This document shows positions 1-8,454 of a stretch of 31,297 nucleotides of DNA, one piece after another. The DNA is from SHZI01 sp964417725. GTDB taxonomy: Bacteria; Pseudomonadota; Gammaproteobacteria; Steroidobacterales; GCA-2729495. Below the pieces are notes generated by a model. That model saw nothing but the letters and a program-made list of their open reading frames with translations, had not been told where the DNA came from and ran no database searches. The stretch is taken from positions 1 to 31,297 of the forward strand of contig CAYQIV010000029.1 of assembly GCA_964417725.1 (NCBI GenBank), in the 5' to 3' direction. Positions within the stretch are counted from its first letter, which is position 1. Each line of letters opens with the position of its first letter. The translations under genes were made by a program, and so were the position numbers.

Positions 1-80
1 ACCAGACCTGCCACGAAAACGCCGAGCAACTGAGGGCGTTGCAGGCGTGGGTCAGTGAAATGAACGGAATCTCGAAGTAG
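1..80 (+). CDS. 3' end of an unidentified gene (partial)
   Basis: Reading from base 3, an open frame of 25 codons runs into a TAG at 78-80 and ends in residues QAWVSEMNGISK. It would be the tail of a gene that begins outside the window and converges on the minus-strand gene ending at 118. The fragment is charged and helical-looking, but too short to assign to a family. The only support is the absence of stops and its plausible position at the window edge, so it could be chance. Confidence 0.35.
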   Translation, partial: QTCHENAEQLRALQAWVSEMNGISK

Positions 81-117
81 CTGAGAAACGTATCAGAGTG
101 CGACCGTCGACTGGCCG

Positions 118-1359
118 CTATTCTTTGTCATGCTTCGAATAGCTTGCGGGAACTCGCTCCAAGTAATGCTTTAACACCCAGCCGGTGCGGTACTCTTCGT
201 GCAGCCAGTGGTAATACTCAACCTCAACCCAGCGCCCCTTGCGGTCGATAAAGCGCACCACTTCGTTGGGCAGCAGCTTTCCCTCCACGGAGGCTCCGTG
301 TTCAGGCTCTGCCCTGACCGTTGCTGGGCGCTCACGTACAACAAAACGTTCCGCAGCTTGATGAGCGGCCTGCGCCAGAGCCTGTCCAATGAGGACTGTC
401 AGGCTTTGAATCTGCTGGGCTTGAACCTGCAATGTGGTCGTCGTCTGCGCCTGGAACGCTTCAGCCTTGGCCTTGTCTTGCTGATTCGACGCCTCTTGGT
501 AGAGGAAAAACAGAATTGACAGCAGCAGGCTCACAAGAGCTACGGCATCGGCCTGCTTGCGACTGAGGATGCCTCTTTCCTGTGCCCCAGAAGGCATATG
601 CATCGTGCCATCTGGCCTGATGCCAAGCAGAGCCAACTGCTCTTGGATGCCTTCGCGTCCCAGCAGATGTGCCAATGCGCCAGCAGATCCCCAGTCGATG
701 GTTGGCAGGGCCACCCGGCCAAGCTGCTCTTGAATGTCCTTAAACGAACCGACAACACCCAACACCTCGTTGGGTACCATCCAATGCTTATTGACGGCCT
801 CAAACTCTTTGAGGTAGCGCTGGATGCTGCTGCCACCGGTCACGCTATCAAGTAGTCGCTGGTGTTGTTTCCACGACTCGTCGGCCTGCAGTCCAAGCAT
901 TTCGGCAACTGCGCTGATGCCAGAAGTCTGATCTGCCAGTTTCTTGATGTGATCTTGGATTGAACTGGCCGCTGTCAATTCCTTGATGAGCTTCTGCGTT
1001 GCATCGTCTGCCAGAAGCCCCTTTCGGATGGCAGCCAGAGGATCGAGCATCCGTCGCATTTGCTCACTCTGGGTGCGTTCGGCGTCCTGCCAAGCCTTGA
1101 TGGCTTGCATGGCTGAAGAAGATGCCGATAGCTGGTCTTGGTACTGCTGCGCGATTGTCATTGCAGGGGACTGCAACGCCTTCATTGCTTCGGCCATCTG
1201 TTCCGAAGCCGAATTGATGTGCGCAAAATCTCGGATTTGTTTGGCGAAGATGTCGGTCTGAGCCAGTGCTTTCCGCCAAGAAGCGCGATCGGCGTCTATC
1301 CGCGCCATCTCACTCGTGAGGGTGGAAAAGTAATTGGCGGCGTTCACAGAGGTATCCAT
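118..1359 (-). CDS. Uncharacterised coiled-coil, single-pass membrane protein with C-terminal SH3-like domain, last gene of the hsd/prrC operon
   Basis: The protein has 413 residues and I do not recognise its family. Seen in sequence: a long Ala/Gln/Glu-rich helical N-terminal half (about 1-270), one hydrophobic segment around 272-288 (ALVSLLLSILFFLYQEA), a Gln-rich coiled-coil-like stretch (290-335), and a tail (about 341-402) that resembles bacterial SH3 domains (VRERPATVRAEP, then GWVLKHYLERV). The ATG shares one base with the hsdM stop (TGATG); a GTG one codon earlier is the alternative start. This coupling means it is made together with the type I restriction enzyme and the PrrC-like nuclease. 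A membrane-attached sensor, or a partner of the nuclease or restriction complex, is possible but is inference from position only. No enzymatic motif was seen. Confidence 0.85.
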   Translation of the reverse strand: MDTSVNAANYFSTLTSEMARIDADRASWRKALAQTDIFAKQIRDFAHINSASEQMAEAMKALQSPAMTIAQQYQDQLSASSSAMQAIKAWQDAERTQSEQMRRMLDPLAAIRKGLLADDATQKLIKELTAASSIQDHIKKLADQTSGISAVAEMLGLQADESWKQHQRLLDSVTGGSSIQRYLKEFEAVNKHWMVPNEVLGVVGSFKDIQEQLGRVALPTIDWGSAGALAHLLGREGIQEQLALLGIRPDGTMHMPSGAQERGILSRKQADAVALVSLLLSILFFLYQEASNQQDKAKAEAFQAQTTTTLQVQAQQIQSLTVLIGQALAQAAHQAAERFVVRERPATVRAEPEHGASVEGKLLPNEVVRFIDRKGRWVEVEYYHWLHEEYRTGWVLKHYLERVPASYSKHDKE

Positions 1360-2966
1360 CACGGCAACAATGGCAAGCCGAGTTCTTTCAGGAACTCGTT
1401 GTGCCGCTTGGTGGCTGCGTTGATCTTCTGCTCCAGAGAAACCAACTCTGAATTCACCGCGCCAAGGTCAATTTCCTCCTCAACCTCCGCCGTGCTCACG
1501 TAGCGCGAGATGTTCAGGTTGTAGCCTTCCTTCTCGATGCGCTCCATCGACACGCGCATCGAATAGCGGTCTTCTTCGCGGCGGTGCTGGTAGGTGTCGA
1601 GAATCTTGTCGATGTGCTCGGGCATCAATTTGTTCTGTCGCTTGCCTTTCTCGAAGTGCTGGGCAGCGTTGATGAACAGCACGTCATCGGGCTTTTTGCA
1701 TTTCTTCAGCACCAGAATGCACACCGGAATGCCGGTGGAAAAGAACAGGTTGGCGGGCAGGCCGATCACCGTGTCGATATGGCCATCCTTCAGCAGTTTG
1801 GTGCGGATGCGCTCTTCAGCACCGCCACGGAATAGCACGCCGTGCGGCAGGATGATGGCCATCACGCCGTCTTGCTTCAGGTAGTGGAAGCCGTGTAGCA
1901 AGAAGGCGAAATCGGCAGCGGACTTGGGTGCCAAGCCGTAATTCTTGAAGCGCATATCCTCGCCCAGCGCTTCGGTCGGCTCCCAGCGGTAGCTGAACGG
2001 CGGATTGGCCACCACGGCATCAAACCTTGGCTGCTTGGCCGGGTTCATTTCCCGCAGCGCGTCCCATTCATTGGTCAGCGTATCGCCGTGGTAAATCTCG
2101 AACTCGGAATCCTTCACCCCGTGCAACAGCATATTCATGCGCGCCAGGTTGTAGGTGGTGATGTTTTTCTCCTGCCCCACGATCTTGCCGATGCCGTGCG
2201 GGCCCATCCGGTGGCGTACATTGAGCAGCAAAGAGCCTGAGCCGCAGGCGAAGTCGAACACGCTTTCCAGATGTTTCCTTTGACCGGTAGCGGGCTCCTG
2301 ACTGTCCAGGGTGACAATGCCCGACAAGATGCTGGAAATCTGCTGCGGCGTGTAAAACTCACCGGCCTTCTTGCCACTGCCTGCTGCAAACTGGCCGATC
2401 AGGTACTCATAGGCATCGCCCAGCGTGTCCTTGTCGGTGGAGAACTTTTCCAGACCGTCGGCAATCGCCTTGATCACGGTGCAGAGCGTGGCGTTTCGTG
2501 CGGTGTAATCCTTGCCCAGCTTTTCTGAGTTCAGATTGATCTCGGAAAACAGGCCGCCAAAGGTGCTGGCGAAAGATTCGTTCTCGATGTAATCGAAACC
2601 TTTCTGCAGAGTGTGCAGCATCTCGCCGTTTTGCGTGCGCGCCATCTCGGCAATGCTGCTCCACAGGTAGGCGGGCTGGATCACGTAATGCGTCTTGCGG
2701 CGCATCTGCTTTTCAAACTCTGCTGCATCGTCCGGGTTTTGTGCGTACCACAGCGCCAGCGGTGCGCGGCGGTCGTCCGTGGCCAGCTTCGGGTAATCTG
2801 ATCCCAACTCCCTCTGTGCAGCCGCTTCATAGTTGTCGGACAAATAGCGCAGAAATAGGAAGGAGAGCATGTAATCGCGAAAATCATCCGCGTTCATCGC
2901 TCCGCGCAAGGAGTCGGCAATGCCCCATAGGGTGGTGCCCAGCTGCTTTTGATCTTGTTCGGTCAT
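1359..2966 (-). CDS. hsdM: Type I restriction-modification methyltransferase subunit HsdM
   Basis: The modification subunit (535 residues, normal length) transfers a methyl group from S-adenosylmethionine to adenine N6 in the sequence chosen by HsdS. The N-terminal helical domain typical of HsdM is at about 1-150 (LWGIADSLRGAMNADDFRDY). Motif I for AdoMet binding is FACGSGS at 239-245, and the catalytic motif IV is NPPF at 321-324. GEFYTPQQI (202-210), just before motif I, is also characteristic of the family. The start codon overlaps the stop of the upstream prrC-like gene by four bases (ATGA), and the gene ends inside the start of the SH3-domain gene. All key residues are present, so it should be active. 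The order hsdR-hsdS-prrC-hsdM differs from the hsdM-hsdS-prrC-hsdR order of the E. coli prr locus. Confidence 0.97.
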   Translation of the reverse strand: MTEQDQKQLGTTLWGIADSLRGAMNADDFRDYMLSFLFLRYLSDNYEAAAQRELGSDYPKLATDDRRAPLALWYAQNPDDAAEFEKQMRRKTHYVIQPAYLWSSIAEMARTQNGEMLHTLQKGFDYIENESFASTFGGLFSEINLNSEKLGKDYTARNATLCTVIKAIADGLEKFSTDKDTLGDAYEYLIGQFAAGSGKKAGEFYTPQQISSILSGIVTLDSQEPATGQRKHLESVFDFACGSGSLLLNVRHRMGPHGIGKIVGQEKNITTYNLARMNMLLHGVKDSEFEIYHGDTLTNEWDALREMNPAKQPRFDAVVANPPFSYRWEPTEALGEDMRFKNYGLAPKSAADFAFLLHGFHYLKQDGVMAIILPHGVLFRGGAEERIRTKLLKDGHIDTVIGLPANLFFSTGIPVCILVLKKCKKPDDVLFINAAQHFEKGKRQNKLMPEHIDKILDTYQHRREEDRYSMRVSMERIEKEGYNLNISRYVSTAEVEEEIDLGAVNSELVSLEQKINAATKRHNEFLKELGLPLLP

Positions 2967-4192
2967 GGTGTTGGTGCTTCCTGAAGAGCAGGCGCGGGCG
3001 CCGGTGCTGTGGCCCGGTCTGGAACAATTCCGGGCAGGGCAAAGTCAAACTGCGCGATGAACTCGCGCAAGATGCGTCGGAAAAGTTCCTTGTTGTCCTC
3101 GCCCATTTCCGTGGGTTCATGAATGGCATAGGCGCCGTGGCTTAGCAGGTTCAAGGCGCGGTTGAACAGCGCCCGATCTATCTCGTTGTCCAGCGCCTTC
3201 AGGCAAAAGGCGATGCTCGGGTGCCCGAAGAAAGAGGCCGTTTTCTCCATGACACTGCGCAGGGCGTTGAAGTGAAAGGTGTAGAGCTTCCCCTTCTTCG
3301 TATCGGCTGCGCGCTGCAATTCAGCGAGTGTCGCCACATGGTGAAAGAAAGGCGTGTCTTCCGTCGCCTGAAGCGTGTAAGTGCCATCGCCGCTCGGGCG
3401 GTGCAGGAAATAGCGCCGATGGTCGACCGAAGGCGCATCATCAATCTTCCGCCCAACTTCATTGCACATGACGTTGAAGAACAGCGCATGGTGGGAAGAG
3501 AAGATCACCTTGATCGGAGCGGGCGCCCCTTCAGCATTCTTACGCGTGGCCGCCCGACGGAGCAGCTTAGCCAGGTCGCAGGCGATTGAAATTGCGTTGT
3601 TGTCGTCCAACGATGAGATCGGGTCGTCGATATAGAGGTACTTCTTCCCCTGATAGGAGTCATGCCCATCCAGCATCCGTTCACAGATAGCCATGAAGAT
3701 GCACCAGATGAAGATGTTCTGCTCGCCCCGTGATACCTTGATGTTGGGCTCGCCGTCTTTTCGGAAGCTCACGAAATCCGGTTTGGAGATCGTGTCCTTG
3801 CCCTGCTGAACCTCCTTGTAGGTGAAGTCGAAATCGAAATCAGCATAGCGGGATAGGTAGCGGGCAATCGTCTCATCCAGCGCGAGTTCTGTCATCGCAT
3901 TGAAGAAGGACGACTTCTCGTTCAGTTGCAGGCGGCGCACGCTGTCGCCTTCAAGGTCGTTTTCCCAGACGAAAAGATCCTCGGTGAAGGCATTGAAGTA
4001 GAGCGTGTCGGGCGTGCCAGTCGGGTTCTTCTTGTTCTTCCGCTTGCCCGCGTCCTTGAACTCCATCGACAGGCGGGTTTTGCCAGTGCGGTTGTAGGCG
4101 TAGATCAGGACCAGCGCAGTCGGCCTCGTGGGGTTGTTCAGATCATCACGAAGCCTGACCACCAGCGACTTCAAGTTCTTGTATGTGCTCAT
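2963..4192 (-). CDS. prrC: PrrC-like anticodon nuclease (ABC-type ATPase plus tRNA-cleaving C-terminal domain)
   Basis: This 409-residue protein matches PrrC in length and layout. PrrC is a tRNA-Lys anticodon nuclease that stays silent while bound to a type I restriction enzyme and is released when a phage inhibits that enzyme. Visible motifs: P-loop YAYNRTGKT (31-39), the PrrC-characteristic NAFTEDLFVWENDL (67-80), ABC signature VSRGEQN (153-159), Walker B and D-loop YLYIDDPISSLDD (185-197), and H-loop SSHH (232-235). The C-terminal domain has R312-x3-E316 in LRSVMEKTASFFG and H352 in NLLSHG, matching the Arg-Glu-His triad reported for PrrC. The start is placed at the ATG overlapping the hsdS stop (ATGA, 4189-4192); a 39-residue upstream extension is out-of-frame hsdS sequence. 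The usual Gly in the P-loop (NGTGKT) is Arg here. The family call is strong; the tRNA target is not shown. Confidence 0.9.
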   Translation of the reverse strand: MSTYKNLKSLVVRLRDDLNNPTRPTALVLIYAYNRTGKTRLSMEFKDAGKRKNKKNPTGTPDTLYFNAFTEDLFVWENDLEGDSVRRLQLNEKSSFFNAMTELALDETIARYLSRYADFDFDFTYKEVQQGKDTISKPDFVSFRKDGEPNIKVSRGEQNIFIWCIFMAICERMLDGHDSYQGKKYLYIDDPISSLDDNNAISIACDLAKLLRRAATRKNAEGAPAPIKVIFSSHHALFFNVMCNEVGRKIDDAPSVDHRRYFLHRPSGDGTYTLQATEDTPFFHHVATLAELQRAADTKKGKLYTFHFNALRSVMEKTASFFGHPSIAFCLKALDNEIDRALFNRALNLLSHGAYAIHEPTEMGEDNKELFRRILREFIAQFDFALPGIVPDRATAPAPAPALQEAPTP

Positions 4193-5421
4193 GCGACAGC
4201 CTCCCCTACCTGGGGAAAAAGCTGCTGCATCAGTCCTTTCTTGTGGGTCTTGAGCGTGTCTAGCTTTCGGGTCGCGGCGGTGATGATGTCGTCGAGGGAT
4301 GTGAGGCAATCGGCGATGCGCTGTTGTTCAGGCTCTTTGGGAAGAGGAATCGGAATGCTGTCGAGCTTTGCCTTGTTGAGCTTTGGCTGGGCCATTCCGG
4401 TTATGAAATCATCTAGTTTGATCGAGTTTAAATAGACCTCGACAAACTTTTGGGTAAAACCATGCCTAAACCGAAGGACATGCGCATGGTTGTTTACCCA
4501 TGTCTTGCCCGAAATAGAGAAAGCAATCGGGTAGGTTCGAGCGAGAAGGTTTGCGCCATCCTCCGAAACGCAAAGGAGATCTTCATCAAAAATATATCCA
4601 TCGACATAGTCAACGATCCCTGAAGCCCCATAGTAGGGAACATTTCCAGCAACGCGGTCACCTGAAGTTATCGGAACGCGCTTGTTGTCGAGGCACTCAG
4701 CGACTTTTCCGAGAGGCTTCACTTCCCACTCCCCCGCACCTTCGAACTCGGGGAAGCGGAGGCGGGGTTGGGTTTCGCCTTCAACGGGGAAAAGTTGATT
4801 TAACATGCCCTTTTTATGGGCGTGGAGCGTTTTGAGTTTATTTGACTCTTGACGGATGCGTTCGTCGAGCGAGTTGAGGCAGTCAGCGATTTTCTGCTGT
4901 TCTTCTAGTTCAGGAATTGGCAGCTTAAGTTCGGAAAACTGCTTGTAGCTGATCAGCTTTCCATCGCGTAATCCCTCGATATTTTTTGTCATTTTGAAAA
5001 TAAAGCGCTCTGTCTTGAGGTAATGCTTGAAGTACTCCTTACTGTATGCAGGCTTTAGCCGAAGAATTACGTATGCAGGACTGCAAATTCCGTGAAACTG
5101 CGAGAACTCAATCCCTCCTTGGAACGAGCGCAGACTGATGATGAAATCACCGATTTCAACAACCTTGTAACTTTCAATACTCTTGTCTGTTACGGATACG
5201 TTATAGTCAATCATGTCACGAGGAATCGCTCCATGCTCTTGTGTTACAGCAAGGATCGGAAGATCAGAGTTGTGATCCTTATTGCTTACTTGATCAAATA
5301 CGGCATCGCCAAGCGCACAACCCCATTCACCCTTATCCCGAAAATCTGGAAAGCGCAACTTGGGTGCCAAAGTGAATTTAGATGATGTATTTTCCACGGT
5401 GCTAACCTGTTTATTGTTCAT
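4189..5421 (-). CDS. hsdS: Type I restriction-modification specificity subunit HsdS
   Basis: The DNA-recognition subunit has 410 residues. It shows the expected two half-repeats: each begins with an LRFP-(D/E)-F...GEW segment (22-33 and 221-232), continues with a target-recognition domain, and ends in a conserved helix (EEQQKIADCLNSLDERI at 173-189; the second copy is EQQRIADCLTSLDDII near the C-terminus) followed by KKGxxxQLFP. The two recognition domains differ from each other, implying a bipartite asymmetric target. The ATG at 5421 lies inside the end of hsdR (11-base overlap); an in-frame TTG 12 codons upstream is less likely. Base composition here is clearly more AT-rich than in hsdR or hsdM, as expected for recognition domains exchanged by horizontal transfer. 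The recognised sequence cannot be predicted. Confidence 0.96.
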   Translation of the reverse strand: MNNKQVSTVENTSSKFTLAPKLRFPDFRDKGEWGCALGDAVFDQVSNKDHNSDLPILAVTQEHGAIPRDMIDYNVSVTDKSIESYKVVEIGDFIISLRSFQGGIEFSQFHGICSPAYVILRLKPAYSKEYFKHYLKTERFIFKMTKNIEGLRDGKLISYKQFSELKLPIPELEEQQKIADCLNSLDERIRQESNKLKTLHAHKKGMLNQLFPVEGETQPRLRFPEFEGAGEWEVKPLGKVAECLDNKRVPITSGDRVAGNVPYYGASGIVDYVDGYIFDEDLLCVSEDGANLLARTYPIAFSISGKTWVNNHAHVLRFRHGFTQKFVEVYLNSIKLDDFITGMAQPKLNKAKLDSIPIPLPKEPEQQRIADCLTSLDDIITAATRKLDTLKTHKKGLMQQLFPQVGEAVA

Positions 5422-8383
5422 ATGCACCCAGCCCTGATATTTCCCGCCCTTGAGCAAGCTTCTTGAGCAACGGGATCAAGTCTTCCATCAAGGTCAGCTC
5501 TGCCTTGGTGCGAGCTTTCCAGCCCAGATCCAACGGAATGAACAGCTCGCTCAGTTGGTCGCCATCGAACACCATTCGGCGCAAGGTAGTCTCCACAAAC
5601 GTTTGTAGCGCGGCGGCTTCCAGCGTGTGTTTGGCCGCGATGTCGGCCAGCGCCTTGGCGTGTTTGTCGGCCTTGAAGCGCTCGAACCCCTCACGGATGG
5701 TCTTTTCATCCAGCGCCTTGCCTGCCTCCAGCGTACTGATGTATTCGGCGATATCGTCGCGCTCGTCGATGAACTTGGCGTCGGCCTGGATCAGACCAAT
5801 CAGCTGTTCGCGGCTCATCTTCTGCTTGCCCGGTGTCTGGCTGGCGTAACGGGCAATCAGCGCCATGATGTAGTCGTAATCAATGACCGCACTGGCAAAC
5901 AGCACAAACTCGAAATCAAGCTGCTGCACCGCCGGATCGGTCTTGTCGCCGCCGGTGTCCTGCTTTTCTTTCAGACGCTGGGCGGTGTCGAGGTACACAC
6001 CCTTGAAGCCCTGCAACTGATCCTTGGGCAGCACCTGCTCGATGCTGGCTTTGTTCTCGGGTGTCAGATCGGTGTACTGATCGAGCTGGGTGTTAAGACG
6101 CTGCACCTCTTTGAACAGGTTGATGAACTGGGCGCGTGCGGCATCGCCCTTGAGGTTGGCCACCGCTTCGGGCTTGTTTTCCAGCCCTTGGGACTGCATG
6201 AACGTGTCCAGGGCCTGCACGGCGGTTTGCAGCTTTTCGATGACTACTGGGGCCTTGTCCACCAGCCAGATTTCCTTGGCGGGCTTGCTGGCTTGGCCAG
6301 AGAACAGGCCAATGGCGGTATCCACCGCGTCCTGCTGCTGACGAAAATCGAGGATGTTGCCGTAAGGCTTGGTGTCGTTCAGCACGCGGTTGGTGCGTGA
6401 AAACGCCTGAATCAGGCCGTGATACTTGAGGTTCTTGTCCACATACAGCGTGTTCAGGAACTTGGAGTCGAAGCCGGTGAGCAGCATGTCCACGACGATG
6501 GTGATGTCGATTTTCTGGGCGTGCGGCAGATCGGCATTGGGCCATTGCTGATCCTTGATGCGCTTTTGCACGTCTTGGTAGTAGAGATCGAACTCGCCGA
6601 TGCTGTGGTTGCTGCCGTACTGGGCGTTGTAGTCGGCGATGATGGCTTTTAGCGCGGCCTTCTTTTCGTCGGGCGCTTCTTCGTTGTCGGCCTTTTCCTG
6701 CGGCAGGTCTTCCTGAATCTGCTGCACGTCTTTGTTGCCCTCAGCAGGCGGCGAGAACACGCAGGCAATGTTCAGGGGCAGGAAGCCTGAGCCGTCTGCC
6801 AGCTTTTCAGCCTGCAGAGTCTTGAACAACGCGTGGTATTCGATGGCGTCGTTGATGCTGGCTGTGGCCAGCACGGCATTGAACTTGCGTCCGGCGGTGG
6901 CGGCGTCGTGCTTGGCGAGGATGGCTTCGACGATGGCCTTTTTCGCCAGCGCTTCACCCGGCTTGGGCTTGGCTTTGCCTTCCGGCTTGAAATAATCGAC
7001 ATGGAAGCGCAGCACATTGCGGTCTTCGATGGCGTGGGTGATGGTGTAGGCGTGCAGCTGCTGCTGGAAGATGTCCGCCGTGGTCTTGTAGCTGGCCTGC
7101 TGGCCTTCAATCTGTTGGGCGCTGGCGTTGGCCTCAAAAATGGGTGTGCCGGTAAAGCCGAACAACTGGGCGTTGGGGAAGAACTCCTTGATGGCCTTGT
7201 GGTTCTCGCCAAACTGCGAGCGGTGGCATTCGTCGAAGATGAACACCATGCGCTGATTGCGCAGCGGCTCCAACCGCTCCTTGTAGTTTTTCTTGTTGCT
7301 GCCATCGAGCGCCAGACCGAGCTTCTGGATGGTAGTGACGATCACCTTGTCGGCGTAGTCGTCGGAAAGCAGGCGGCGCACCAGCGTTTCGGTGTTGGTG
7401 TTTTCCTCAACGCAGCCTTCCTGAAACTTGTTGAATTCCTCACGGGTCTGCCGGTCGAGGTCTTTGCGATCCACCACGAACAGGCATTTGTCGATGTCGG
7501 GGTTGTCTTTGAGCAGGGTGGAGGCTTTGAACGAGGTCAGCGTCTTGCCGCTGCCGGTGGTGTGCCAGATATAGCCATTGCCGCAACGCTGGTGGATACA
7601 CTCGACAATCGCCTTGACGGCGTAGATCTGATACGGGCGCATCATCAACAGCTTTTGCTCGCTGGCCACCAGCACCATATAGCGGCTGATCATCTGGCCC
7701 AGCGTGCATTTGACGAGGAAGGCGTCGGCAAAGCTGTCCAGATGGGTGATCTTGCTGTTGTCCTCAGCGGCAAACTGATACAGCGGCAGGAAGCGTTCAT
7801 CGGCATTAAAGCTGAAGTGTCGGCTGTTGTTGTTGGCGAAATACCAGGTGTCCGAGCGGTTGCTGACGATGAACAACTGCAAGAAACACAGCAGGGTCTT
7901 GGTGTAGCCGTTGCCGGGGTCGTTCTTGTAGTCAACGATCTGCTGCATCGCCCGGCGCGGGCTGATGGCCAGCGTCTTCAGCTCGATTTGCACTACCGGC
8001 ACGCCGTTGATCAGCAAGATGACGTCATAACGGTGGTGGCTGTAGTCGGTGCTGATGCGAAGCTGGTTGACCACCTCGAAGTTGTTCTTGCACCAGTCCT
8101 TGATGTTGACCAGCGTGTAATAGAGCGGCGTGCCGTCGTCGCGCTCGAAGCTGTTGCGCTCGCGCAGGTGCTTGGCTGCGGCGAAGACATCGGGCGTGAC
8201 GATGGATTCCAGCAGGCGTGCGAATTCGGCATCGGTGAGATGAACGCGATTGAGCGCCTCGAAGTGCTGGCGAAAGTTCTTTTCCAGCGCGGCGCGGTCG
8301 CGAATATCCGGGCGATAGGTGTACTTGAGATCTTCCAGCTTGGAGATCAGATCAAGTTCGATTTGGTTTTCAGTTGTCGTCAT
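5411..8383 (-). CDS. hsdR: Type I restriction endonuclease subunit HsdR
   Basis: The ATP-dependent translocase and nuclease subunit has 990 residues, typical for EcoR124-like enzymes. The N-terminal nuclease signature is D120 (RYDVILL) followed by E134-x-K136 (VVQIELKT). Superfamily 2 helicase motifs follow: GSGKT at 277-281, DECH at 384-387, FTGTP soon after, and the later motif LLTGFDSKFLNTLYVDK with QAFSRTNRV. The C-terminal helical region contacts the methyltransferase. The ATG at 8383 is preceded by GAGG with 8-base spacing; a GTG ten codons upstream has no better signal. It follows the WYL regulator by 71 bases on the same strand and overlaps hsdS. No frameshift or missing catalytic residue was noticed. 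Confidence 0.97.
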   Translation of the reverse strand: MTTTENQIELDLISKLEDLKYTYRPDIRDRAALEKNFRQHFEALNRVHLTDAEFARLLESIVTPDVFAAAKHLRERNSFERDDGTPLYYTLVNIKDWCKNNFEVVNQLRISTDYSHHRYDVILLINGVPVVQIELKTLAISPRRAMQQIVDYKNDPGNGYTKTLLCFLQLFIVSNRSDTWYFANNNSRHFSFNADERFLPLYQFAAEDNSKITHLDSFADAFLVKCTLGQMISRYMVLVASEQKLLMMRPYQIYAVKAIVECIHQRCGNGYIWHTTGSGKTLTSFKASTLLKDNPDIDKCLFVVDRKDLDRQTREEFNKFQEGCVEENTNTETLVRRLLSDDYADKVIVTTIQKLGLALDGSNKKNYKERLEPLRNQRMVFIFDECHRSQFGENHKAIKEFFPNAQLFGFTGTPIFEANASAQQIEGQQASYKTTADIFQQQLHAYTITHAIEDRNVLRFHVDYFKPEGKAKPKPGEALAKKAIVEAILAKHDAATAGRKFNAVLATASINDAIEYHALFKTLQAEKLADGSGFLPLNIACVFSPPAEGNKDVQQIQEDLPQEKADNEEAPDEKKAALKAIIADYNAQYGSNHSIGEFDLYYQDVQKRIKDQQWPNADLPHAQKIDITIVVDMLLTGFDSKFLNTLYVDKNLKYHGLIQAFSRTNRVLNDTKPYGNILDFRQQQDAVDTAIGLFSGQASKPAKEIWLVDKAPVVIEKLQTAVQALDTFMQSQGLENKPEAVANLKGDAARAQFINLFKEVQRLNTQLDQYTDLTPENKASIEQVLPKDQLQGFKGVYLDTAQRLKEKQDTGGDKTDPAVQQLDFEFVLFASAVIDYDYIMALIARYASQTPGKQKMSREQLIGLIQADAKFIDERDDIAEYISTLEAGKALDEKTIREGFERFKADKHAKALADIAAKHTLEAAALQTFVETTLRRMVFDGDQLSELFIPLDLGWKARTKAELTLMEDLIPLLKKLAQGREISGLGAYEQ

Positions 8384-8454
8384 CAGCCAAGCCTCAAAAT
8401 TGTGAGTCAGCACAGATCAGGTTTGTGCTCGAATCGTTCTGTGCCATCGTCGTT

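Noticed and set aside
4193..4309. 39-residue N-terminal extension of the PrrC-like protein
   Set aside because: It is out-of-frame hsdS coding sequence; the ATGA overlap and PrrC length fit the ATG at 4192.
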